The notes under the pieces were generated by a model that was not told the DNA's origin, ran no database searches, and saw only the letters and a list, made by a program, of their open reading frames with translations. The translations under genes and the position numbers were made by a program. A stretch of DNA of 64,000 bases from a bacterium (GTDB taxonomy: Bacteria; Zhuqueibacterota; Zhuqueibacteria; Zhuqueibacterales; Zhuqueibacteraceae), in assembly GCA_023150945.1 (NCBI GenBank), contig JAKLJX010000010.1:62001-126000 (forward strand). Direction: 5' to 3'. Shown here in pieces: positions 44,531 through 51,788 of this stretch (positions are counted from its first letter, which is position 1; every line of letters begins with the position of its first letter).

Positions 44531-46663
44531 GTGAAGGAATTTACCACTGATCGTATTCGCAATATCGGGCTGGTTGCCCATGCCACTGCCGGAAAGACTT
44601 CGTTGGCGGAAGCCATGGTTTTCGTTTCCGGCGGCATTTCGCGCATGGGCTCGGTTGATGAAGGTTCCACCTTGTCTGACTATCATGCCGATGAAATCAA
44701 CCGCAAAAACTCGATCATCACTTCGCTGCTCCACTGCTTGTGGAAGGAGCACAAGATCAACGTGATCGACATGCCGGGCTATCCGGATTTCATCGGCGAA
44801 GTGCGCGGCGGCTTGCGCGCGGCTGATCTCGCGGTGCTCGTGCTCAATGCCCAGGCGGGGGTCGAACTGGGTGCCGAAACCGCCTGGCAAATTGCGGACG
44901 AATACGGCCTGCCGCGCATGTTCGTGGTGAACCGGCTCGATAAAGAGAACACCGATTTTGACAAGGTCGTTGCCGGCGTGCGGGAGGCTTTCGGCAACAG
45001 CGCCTTTCCAGTGGTGCTGCCGGTGAATGCCCGGGATTACGTCGATATTCTGCAAATGAAATTGATCTCCTACAGCGAAGCGGGCAAAACCAGCGTGAAA
45101 GAAGTGCCGGCCAACCTGCAGGACATGGCACAAACGCTGCGCATGCAATTGATGGAGCAAGCCGCCGAAGCCGACGACAAGCTGCTCGAAAAGTTCTTCG
45201 AAGCCGGTGCGCTTTCGCTCGAGGAGGTGAAACAGGGGTTGCGCGCCGGCATCGCGGCCCGCAAGCTCTTTCCCATCTGGGCAACGGTGGCCACGCAGGC
45301 CGCCGGCATTGCCGGGTTGCTCGATTTCATCGTCGAATACGGCCCGGCGCCGGACTACTGCCGCGAAGTGGAAGGCACCGTGGAGAACAACAGCCAAAAA
45401 CAGAAACGCGCCATCTCCGACGACGCCCCGCTGGCCGCGCTCGTGTTCAAAACGGTTTCCGAAGCGCATCTCGGCGAGCTGTCTTTCTTCAAGGTCTACT
45501 CCGGAAAGATGCACCCCAACTCCGAAGTCTACAACGCCCGCCAGAAGCAGACTGAAAAGATCGGCCAAATTTACTGCATGAACGGCCGTAACCGTTCGGA
45601 AGTGGCGCACTTGCATGCCGGTGACATCGCCGCGGTGGTGAAACTGCGCTACACCCACACCAGTCACACTCTGTGCGACAGCCGCCAGCCGATTTCGCTG
45701 CCGCCCATTGTCTTCCCCAGTCCGCTCATGACGATCGCCATCGAGCCCAAATCCAAAGGCGATGAGGACAAGATGTCTTCCGGTTTGCATGCGCTGGAAC
45801 ATGAAGACCCCGCTTTCAGCATGCGCGTCGATCCCGAGCTGCATCAGGTGTTGTTGATGGGGCAGAGCGAGCTGCATCTTGGCATGATCGTCAAACGCTT
45901 GAAGGAAAAGTATGGCGTGGAGGTCAACATCGTCGAGGCCAAGATTCCGTACCGTGAGACTATTCGGGGAACAGCCAAGGAATTCTACCGCCACAAGAAA
46001 CAGACCGGCGGCGCGGGACAATTCGGCGAAGTGCACTTCTACATGGAAGCCCACCGGGAAGGCGCGCCCATGCCGGATGAATACAACGTGCGCGACGTCG
46101 ACCTCAATGACTTGCCCTGGGGCGGCAAGTTGGAGTTTGTCAACGCCATCGTCGGCGGCGTGATTGATGCCCGCTTCGTGCCCGCGGTGAAGAAAGGCAT
46201 TCTCGAAATCATGACCTCCGGCGTGGTGGCCGGCTATCCGGTGACCAATGTGCGCGTCATCTTGCATGACGGCAAGATGCATCCGGTCGATTCCAACGAA
46301 AATGCCTTCAAGACTGCCGGCCGCATGTGCTTCAAGGAATGCTTCCAAAAAGCCAGGCCCATCATTCTCGAGCCGATCCTGGAAGTGGAGGTCACGGTAC
46401 CGGATGAATACATGGGCGATGTCATGGGTGATTTCTCCGGCAGCCGCGGCAAGATCCTGGGCATGGAAGGAAGGGGCAAGAACCAAGTGATTCGCGCGCT
46501 GGTGCCGCAGAAGGAGATGGCCAAATACTCCAACAAGCTCCGTTCGATGACGCAGGGCCGCGGCATCTACAGCCAGAAATTCGCCCACTATGAAGAAGTG
46601 CCGCGTGAGCAAGCGGAGAAATTGATGAAGGAATACGAGGAAGCGCGCGCACAAGGGAGTTGA
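44531..46663 (+). CDS. EF-G-like translational GTPase (FusA2-type)
   Basis: 710 residues with all EF-G domains. The P-loop is AHATAGKTS (16-24), where ordinary EF-G has AHxDAGKTT. Switch II is DMPGYPDF, with Tyr in place of the catalytic His of DTPGH. NKxD is present as VNRLDKE. The domain IV region (RETIRGTAKEFYRHKKQTGGAGQFGEV) and domain V (SRGKILGMEGRG) are intact. These changes are those of the EF-G-like/FusA2 clade rather than canonical FusA, so it is probably not the main translocase; its role is unclear. The GTG start at 44531 is backed by GGAGGAG. HIT and M50 genes follow closely. Confidence 0.88.
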   Translation: MKEFTTDRIRNIGLVAHATAGKTSLAEAMVFVSGGISRMGSVDEGSTLSDYHADEINRKNSIITSLLHCLWKEHKINVIDMPGYPDFIGEVRGGLRAADLAVLVLNAQAGVELGAETAWQIADEYGLPRMFVVNRLDKENTDFDKVVAGVREAFGNSAFPVVLPVNARDYVDILQMKLISYSEAGKTSVKEVPANLQDMAQTLRMQLMEQAAEADDKLLEKFFEAGALSLEEVKQGLRAGIAARKLFPIWATVATQAAGIAGLLDFIVEYGPAPDYCREVEGTVENNSQKQKRAISDDAPLAALVFKTVSEAHLGELSFFKVYSGKMHPNSEVYNARQKQTEKIGQIYCMNGRNRSEVAHLHAGDIAAVVKLRYTHTSHTLCDSRQPISLPPIVFPSPLMTIAIEPKSKGDEDKMSSGLHALEHEDPAFSMRVDPELHQVLLMGQSELHLGMIVKRLKEKYGVEVNIVEAKIPYRETIRGTAKEFYRHKKQTGGAGQFGEVHFYMEAHREGAPMPDEYNVRDVDLNDLPWGGKLEFVNAIVGGVIDARFVPAVKKGILEIMTSGVVAGYPVTNVRVILHDGKMHPVDSNENAFKTAGRMCFKECFQKARPIILEPILEVEVTVPDEYMGDVMGDFSGSRGKILGMEGRGKNQVIRALVPQKEMAKYSNKLRSMTQGRGIYSQKFAHYEEVPREQAEKLMKEYEEARAQGS

Positions 46664-46671
46664 TCCGGCAA

Positions 46672-47172
46672 ATGGCAGACGCGACCGCATCGCAAATCCT
46701 GTGGGCGCCCTGGCGCATCGAATACATTCTCAGCCCAAAAGATTCAGGCTGCATTTTTTGCGAGAAACCCAGGCAGTCCGATGATCGCGATAACTTCATC
46801 GTGCAGCGCGGTGAACGCGCCTTCGTGATCATGAACAAGTTTCCCTACAATAACGGCCACCTCATGGTGGTGCCCTATCGCCATGAGTCGGCGTTCGACC
46901 GTCTGACTGCCGAGGAACTGGCGGAAATGTCGGTTCTGCTGCAGCAGTCCACCAAAGTTTTGCAGCGTTTGATGCGGCCGCAAGGCTTCAATATCGGCAT
47001 GAATGTCGGTGCGGTGGCCGGCGCCGGCATCGATGCGCATCTGCATTTTCACCTTGTCCCGCGCTGGGGCGGTGACACCAACTTCATGCCGGTGGTCGGC
47101 CACACCAAAGTCATCTCGGAAGGCTTGTGGGAAACATGGGCGAATCTGCGGGAGGCGTTTGCCACGTCTTGA
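46672..47172 (+). CDS. HIT-family nucleotide hydrolase/phosphorylase
   Basis: 166 residues. The start at 46672 lies eight bases after the EF-G-like stop. CIFCEKP is a Cys-pair seen in Ap4A-phosphorylase-type HIT proteins. NKFPYNNGHLMVVPYRHE is the conserved centre. HLHFHLVPRW is the histidine triad, with the middle His as nucleophile. Such proteins split dinucleoside polyphosphates or nucleoside phosphoramidates. WAPWRIEYI near the N-terminus is typical of the actinobacterial/FCB Ap4A-phosphorylase-like branch. A TTG start at 46660, overlapping the EF-G-like stop, is possible. Confidence 0.9.
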   Translation: MADATASQILWAPWRIEYILSPKDSGCIFCEKPRQSDDRDNFIVQRGERAFVIMNKFPYNNGHLMVVPYRHESAFDRLTAEELAEMSVLLQQSTKVLQRLMRPQGFNIGMNVGAVAGAGIDAHLHFHLVPRWGGDTNFMPVVGHTKVISEGLWETWANLREAFATS

Positions 47173-47274
47173 ACAGCTGCCGGCATTGACCGCAGGGCAC
47201 CTGCGGCCCGCGGTTCGCCGCAGCCTCATTCGAAAACTTTCAGGTTCACTTTTCCAACGCGCGGGACAACGCCG

Positions 47275-47985
47275 ATGCTGGAGGATTATCTGGCCCTCGG
47301 GCCGATCTGGTATGTGATTTTTCTGCTGTCGCTCACTTGCCATGAAGCGGCGCACGCGCTGGCTGCCAAGCTCGGCGGTGATCTCACTGCCTTCGCCGGT
47401 GGACAAGTCACGCTCGATCCCATTCCGCACATGCGCCGGGAGCCGATCGGCACGATCGTGGTTCCGATTGTTTCATTTTTGTTGAATGAGGGCCGCTGGA
47501 TGATGGGCTGGGCGAGCGCGCCCTATGATCCCCTGTGGCAATTGCGCCATCCCAAACGCGCCGCCTGGATGGCGCTTGCCGGGCCGCTCGCGAATTTTGC
47601 GCTGGTCCTGATCGCGGCACTCGCCATCCGGGTAGGCATTCTTGCCGGCTTTTTCGAAATACCCTCCTCGCTGAGCTTCACCCGCATGGTGGGCGCCACC
47701 GGCGGCGGTGTGGCCGAGGTGCTTGCCACCGTGGTCAGCATTCTGTTCTGTCTGAATCTTCTGCTCATGGCCTTCAATTTGATGCCGGTGCCGCCGCTCG
47801 ACGGCATCACAGTTTTGGGACTGTTCATGAGCGTACCGCTGGCGCGGCGCGTGGCGGAATGGAGCCGCAGCCCGCTGGCGTTTGCCGGTTTGATCGTGGC
47901 CTGGAAGATGTTCGACTACGTCTTCCCGCCCATCTTTCGGCTTGCCATTGGCATTCTGTATCCTGAAGTGCGTTATGGGTGGTAG
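47275..47985 (+). CDS. M50-family site-2-protease-like membrane metalloprotease
   Basis: 236 residues with about five membrane helices. The zinc motif HEAAH (23-27) lies in the first helix. The third ligand is in NLMPVPPLDG near residue 170, the usual place for the Asp. GPLANFALVLIAAL is typical of the short, PDZ-free M50 group that processes membrane proteins inside the bilayer. It is last in the run from the ligase at 42854. The nearest membrane-anchored regulator is the anti-sigma factor at 50370, so a regulatory cut of it is conceivable but unproven. Confidence 0.88.
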   Translation: MLEDYLALGPIWYVIFLLSLTCHEAAHALAAKLGGDLTAFAGGQVTLDPIPHMRREPIGTIVVPIVSFLLNEGRWMMGWASAPYDPLWQLRHPKRAAWMALAGPLANFALVLIAALAIRVGILAGFFEIPSSLSFTRMVGATGGGVAEVLATVVSILFCLNLLLMAFNLMPVPPLDGITVLGLFMSVPLARRVAEWSRSPLAFAGLIVAWKMFDYVFPPIFRLAIGILYPEVRYGW

Positions 47986-48160
47986 TTTTGCCACTCTGCA
48001 TGAACCCGCCGCGGCATTTCCCGCCAACTGACCTTTCGCAATTCCCCTCCGAATCGTGCTTGCCCATTTTGACCGCCTTGTCAGTATATACTTGCATGTG
48101 AATTCGCCCGGTCAACGTCCGTGATGTGCCGAGTCGATTGCCAAGCACAGGAGCCTTCCC

Positions 48161-49129
48161 ATGGCCACAAGCATTATCTTCAACAAGCTGGGCCGGTTTG
48201 AAGTTGAACCCGGAACCACCATTCTGCAGGCGGCACAGCGTTATGGGCTGTTTCATGCACACGATTGTGGAGGGCAGGCGCAATGCACCACTTGCCGGGT
48301 GGCGGTGCTCGCCGGCGAAAACAATTGCTCGCCGATGGCGGAAGCCGAGCGCGGAATGCTTCAGAGCAGACACTTCGCGGCGCCGATTCGGCTGGCCTGC
48401 CAGACCAAGATTCACGGCCCGGTACGGGTGCAGATTCTTTTGCGCGATGAAATCGATGCTGAATTGGCGCGCGCTTCGGAGGCCGCGCCACTGTTGCCGG
48501 CTGCCAGGCAGCAAGCCGTGGCCGTGTTGAGCGCAAGCCTGCAGGGCTTCGATCAGTTCGCAACCCAAGTCTCGGCTTACGACGCCATGCAAGCCTTGAA
48601 TCGCTTCTACTTTTTCACGCGCACGGTGGTGCAACAGGGGGGAGGTTCGATTACTGCCTTTGGCGGCGGCCGGATGACGGCCATATTTGGGATGAGCGGG
48701 AAGATTCGCGCGGCAGTGCTCAACGCCGTGAATGCCGGCCGCGAAATGGCGAATATCGGGCTCGAGCTGAATGATTATCTCAGCCGGCACTTCGAAACCG
48801 AATTGCCGTTCAGCGCCGGCGTGCATGCCGGCCTCGCGACCATCGGCATGCTTGCTTTTGAGGGTGAACGGCTGCCCGTGGCCTTGGGGCGCACGCTCAC
48901 CTCCGCCCGGGAACTGCGCGACCTCGCTCGCGCTGCCGGCGCCGCTTTGTTGATTTCACAGCCCGCGTTTGCAGCAGTCCGCGAGCAAGTGCCGGTATGC
49001 CGCGCATTCCAGGCGCGCGGCGCAACCAGCGTGGAGCTCGAGTTGGTGTTTGAAGTGCCCGCAGCGCACAACGGCCACGGGCACCACAATGAGGCAGACT
49101 TGGGCGCAGCGGCAGCCGCGCCGGCCTGA
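48161..49129 (+). CDS. 2Fe-2S ferredoxin fused to a degenerate class III cyclase domain
   Basis: 322 residues. Residues about 1-95 are a ferredoxin domain with Cys36, Cys42, Cys45 and Cys80 in the spacing of an adrenodoxin-like 2Fe-2S cluster (DCGGQAQCTTC...LAC). Residues about 110-310 resemble a class III adenylate/guanylate cyclase: LSASLQGFDQFA, GGSITAFGGGRMTAIFG, GVHAGLATIGM and GRTLTSAREL. Both metal-binding aspartates are replaced: Ser where FAD-type motifs have Asp, and Gly in FGGGRM where IGDxxM is expected. It is therefore likely not a cyclase but a redox-sensing output or dimer module (inference). AGGAG lies seven bases before ATG. The gene is convergent with the small membrane protein, two bases apart. 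Confidence 0.82.
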   Translation: MATSIIFNKLGRFEVEPGTTILQAAQRYGLFHAHDCGGQAQCTTCRVAVLAGENNCSPMAEAERGMLQSRHFAAPIRLACQTKIHGPVRVQILLRDEIDAELARASEAAPLLPAARQQAVAVLSASLQGFDQFATQVSAYDAMQALNRFYFFTRTVVQQGGGSITAFGGGRMTAIFGMSGKIRAAVLNAVNAGREMANIGLELNDYLSRHFETELPFSAGVHAGLATIGMLAFEGERLPVALGRTLTSARELRDLARAAGAALLISQPAFAAVREQVPVCRAFQARGATSVELELVFEVPAAHNGHGHHNEADLGAAAAAPA

Positions 49130-49130
49130 G

Positions 49131-49496
49131 CTATTCCGCGCTGCGCCTGAGGCTGAGATCGTTTTCTTTTTCACTGCCACTTGCACCCGCCTTGCGGCTC
49201 ATCAGCGTGTGAATGATGAGCGCCGCCCCCACGAAAATCGATCCCATCGCAAACGTGTCTTCATTGCCCCAACTGCGAAACATTTCCTCGAAGACCTGGG
49301 AGATGAAGATCGCGAGACCCAACGCGATCGCAATCAAACCGAATCGCATCGAGTTGCTCACGCTGGAAGTGATGGGCGGCAACTCGGTGGTGGCCATGCC
49401 CTTCTCGATCAGCTTCATGCGCTGGCGATGATGCAGATACTGCACGAAGACATAGGCGACCATCGCAAATGCGCCCAGGGGAATAAGTTCTGCCAT
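49131..49496 (-). CDS. Small two-helix membrane protein (DUF6249-like)
   Basis: 121 residues. The N-terminal helix IPLGAFAMVAYVFVQYL is followed by a basic HHRQRMKLIEKGM segment, then FGLIAIALGLAIFISQVF and GSIFVGAALIIHTLM. This pattern (helix, HRxRMxxIEKGM, two helices) is common in small envelope proteins of FCB bacteria, often listed as DUF6249. Function unknown. It ends two bases from the ferredoxin-cyclase stop, and it is divergent from the ECF sigma gene. Confidence 0.75.
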   Translation of the reverse strand: MAELIPLGAFAMVAYVFVQYLHHRQRMKLIEKGMATTELPPITSSVSNSMRFGLIAIALGLAIFISQVFEEMFRSWGNEDTFAMGSIFVGAALIIHTLMSRKAGASGSEKENDLSLRRSAE

Positions 49497-49779
49497 TTTG
49501 GGTCTCCATTGGTTGAATTCCGCTTCATTCTTTCGCCGCGTCCGGCACGGTCTTGCCGAGCGGCCAACAATTCAGTGGCGAAACCGGCGAAATTGATTTA
49601 TCTTTGGCGGCGTTGGCGAAAGACCGCCCAACCTTCCTGGTATTGTTTTCGACCGGTTTTGACCGGAACCGCCGCGAAAATGTTTCAGCCGGCAGCAGGA
49701 AAAAAGTGCCGCGACCGCAGTGAAACCTTTTCTCGAACCACCCGGTCAAAAGCAGGGAAACGAAAAAACAAGGCAAGGC

Positions 49780-50352
49780 ATGATCGAGCCGGATCACGAG
49801 TTGGTCGCACGCGTGCGCGCCGGCCAGCGCGAGGCATTTGCGCATTTGATCACACGCTATCAGGCGCGCATCTTCCACACCACTTTTCGCATGCTGAAAA
49901 ACCGCGAAGACGCGGAAGAAGCGGCACAAGACACGTTTGTGCGCGCCTATCGCGGCCTGGCCAAGTTCCGCGAGGATGCCACCTTCTCGACCTGGCTCTA
50001 CCGCATTTGCTACAACGTCTGCCTGAATTATCTCGAGAAGAAACGCACGGCCCGGCCGCGGCCGGCTGCCGTTGCACTCGAACATTTGCCGGCGGCCGAA
50101 GCGCCCGATCATGACTTCGCGCAGCGTGAGCGCGCGGCGTTGGTCGAGCAGGTGATGACAAATATGCCCGACCATTTTCGCAACGTGTTGATTCTCTACC
50201 ATACCCAGCAGCTTCCCTATCAGGAGATTGCCGAAATTCTCGGGTTGCCGCTCAACACGGTGAAGACGCATTTGTTTCGCGCCCGCGCCATGCTGCGCCG
50301 CCGCATGCTGCAAGCCATGCCGCAAGAGGAAATTCTGTCTGAAGTGATGTAA
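49780..50352 (+). CDS. ECF-type RNA polymerase sigma factor
   Basis: 190 residues. Region 2 reads ELVARVRAGQREAFAHLITRYQARIFHTTFRMLKNREDAEEAAQDTFVRAYRGL, here the canonical order with AEEAAQDTF and STWLYRICYN. Region 4 has LPYQEIAEILGLPLNTVKTHLFRARAML, a helix-turn-helix for the -35 element. I chose the ATG at 49780, which places the protein start just before the conserved region 2; GTG 49720 would add 20 non-conserved residues. The next gene is a zinc-binding anti-sigma factor 17 bases on, so the pair is a regulatory unit. The inducing signal is unknown. Confidence 0.92.
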   Translation: MIEPDHELVARVRAGQREAFAHLITRYQARIFHTTFRMLKNREDAEEAAQDTFVRAYRGLAKFREDATFSTWLYRICYNVCLNYLEKKRTARPRPAAVALEHLPAAEAPDHDFAQRERAALVEQVMTNMPDHFRNVLILYHTQQLPYQEIAEILGLPLNTVKTHLFRARAMLRRRMLQAMPQEEILSEVM

Positions 50353-50369
50353 AAAGGTGAGAAGGTAAG

Positions 50370-50918
50370 ATGAGGACCAGCGATTGCCAGGCGTTCCGCC
50401 GTTTTCTCGATGAAAGCGCTGAGCATCAGGCTCTGCCCGCCGTTCTGCTCGCGCATGTCGACCTTTGCGCCGCCTGCCGGCGTGAGTGGGCAGCACACCG
50501 TGAGATGATGGCAGCGTTGCAACCCGGGCCGGTTCCCGAGTTGCCGCCGGATTTCGCCGCCCGCGTAATGACGCGGTTGCCGCAAGCCCCGCCGCCTGCT
50601 TCCCGCGTGGATACGGAAACGATGCTGTTGATCGTCATGCTGCTGGCCGGCCTCCTCACTGCCTGGATTTCACTGCCGCCGTCCTTCAAAGCCGTGCTGG
50701 CCTATGAGCGGATTGCGCCTTATCTCGATCCCGCCCGCGCGTGGCTCAGCCGGATGCTTGCCGGCGTTGTCGCCGCTTGCAACAAGGCTTTGCCGGAATC
50801 TCTCGGCGAACAGTTTTTCGCGCAGAGTTGGAAGCTGGTGTTCATCTCGCTGGTCACGCTGCTGGTGGCGAAGATTGCCTTGCTGTTCGAACACCGGCTG
50901 AGACGGCCGCTGCGTTGA
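50370..50918 (+). CDS. Zinc-finger (zf-HC2) membrane anti-sigma factor
   Basis: 182 residues. The N-terminal cytoplasmic part holds HVDLCAACRREW, the His-x3-Cys-x2-Cys zinc motif of zf-HC2 anti-sigma domains, around residues 29-40. A transmembrane helix follows (MLLIVMLLAGLLTAWISL) and a second hydrophobic segment near the C-terminus (KLVFISLVTLLVAKIALLF). It should hold the upstream sigma factor at the membrane until a signal releases it. It is co-transcribed with the sigma gene, with a terminator about 150 bases downstream. Confidence 0.88.
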   Translation: MRTSDCQAFRRFLDESAEHQALPAVLLAHVDLCAACRREWAAHREMMAALQPGPVPELPPDFAARVMTRLPQAPPPASRVDTETMLLIVMLLAGLLTAWISLPPSFKAVLAYERIAPYLDPARAWLSRMLAGVVAACNKALPESLGEQFFAQSWKLVFISLVTLLVAKIALLFEHRLRRPLR

Positions 50919-51065
50919 AGTGCAGCCTCCTTCCTGGCCGCAGAGAAAGCCGCACGGCGGCAAGCCAGCAACCTGGCATTGCCTCTGCAACCCGCGCGCG
51001 CTGGAAACAAAAATGCCGCGCCGCGTGGCGAACACCACCTGCGGCACGGCCATTCGAATTGATCA

Positions 51066-51101
51066 GGCGCCAGGGCAAGATTGCCGGCGCCTTTTCCTTT
51101 T
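51066..51101 (+). terminator. Rho-independent terminator of the sigma/anti-sigma operon
   Basis: GGCGCC (51066-51071) pairs with GGCGCC (51086-51091), with inner GGCAA/TTGCC pairing, then TTTTCCTTTT. Confidence 0.82.
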
Positions 51102-51110
51102 CACTGCCGG

Positions 51111-51572
51111 TTATTTGATCTCGGGCCCGGCCGTCCAATCATAACCGATGGTCGGATCATCGTGATTGATGCGGCCCTCATCATCGGGGTTGTAAACGTT
51201 GGAGGTCACGTAAAACAGATGCGTGACGCCGCCTCCCAGTACTTTACAACCGTGCGCCACGCCCGCGGGAATCTTTACGACCTTGGCGGGATAGTTCTCT
51301 CCCATGAAAATCGTTTGCAGCTCGCCATGCGTCGGCGAATCAGCGCGCTTGTCATACATCACCAGCTTCAAATTCCCCACCGGCACGTACCACCAATCGA
51401 TCTGCTTGCGGTGAATGTGCCACGCCTTGGCCACGCCCGGATACATGGCGGAGTGGCTGAGTTGTCCGAACCCTTCCGGGAAAAAACCGTCTGTCCGCCG
51501 GATGATCTCTCGAAAAAAGCCGCGTTCATCGGGATAGGTCGTGAGTTCTTTGATGACAACGTCTGCAATCAT
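51111..51572 (-). CDS. dTDP-4-dehydrorhamnose 3,5-epimerase-like cupin protein
   Basis: 153 residues with an RmlC-like cupin fold. KELTTYPDERGFFREIIRR matches the RmlC start. SHSAMYPGVAKAWHIHRKQIDWWYVPVGNLKLVMYDKR carries the histidines of the active-site region. KVVKIPAGVAHGCKVLGGGVTHLFYVTSNVYNPDDEGRINHDDP matches the C-terminal half. It is shorter than standard RmlC (about 180-190) and may be a WbbJ/WxcM-like epimerase or isomerase. No rmlA, rmlB or rmlD is next to it. ATG at 51572 is set by AGGAAG five bases upstream; a longer frame to 51734 is not supported. Confidence 0.82.
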   Translation of the reverse strand: MIADVVIKELTTYPDERGFFREIIRRTDGFFPEGFGQLSHSAMYPGVAKAWHIHRKQIDWWYVPVGNLKLVMYDKRADSPTHGELQTIFMGENYPAKVVKIPAGVAHGCKVLGGGVTHLFYVTSNVYNPDDEGRINHDDPTIGYDWTAGPEIK

Positions 51573-51788
51573 GTCTGCTTCCTGTGCTCGTGGAGGGAAT
51601 GGTGCAACGCGACAGACAACCGCGGCCGGTGCCGGCCCGAACCCAACTTCTGCCCGCTTGGGTAGCGCAATCGGTTTTGCCTGCCCCGGCATCTGCGCTG
51701 ACGATGAACCGTTGGCAGGCGCCTTGTGGCTCACAAGGCGACGGCGAATGTAGAGATTCGGCGGGGTGAAGTCAACTTCTTTTTGGGT

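Noticed and set aside
51573-51734. N-terminal extension of the epimerase-like protein
   Set aside because: AGGAAG before 51572 fits a start there, and the extension has no conserved residues.
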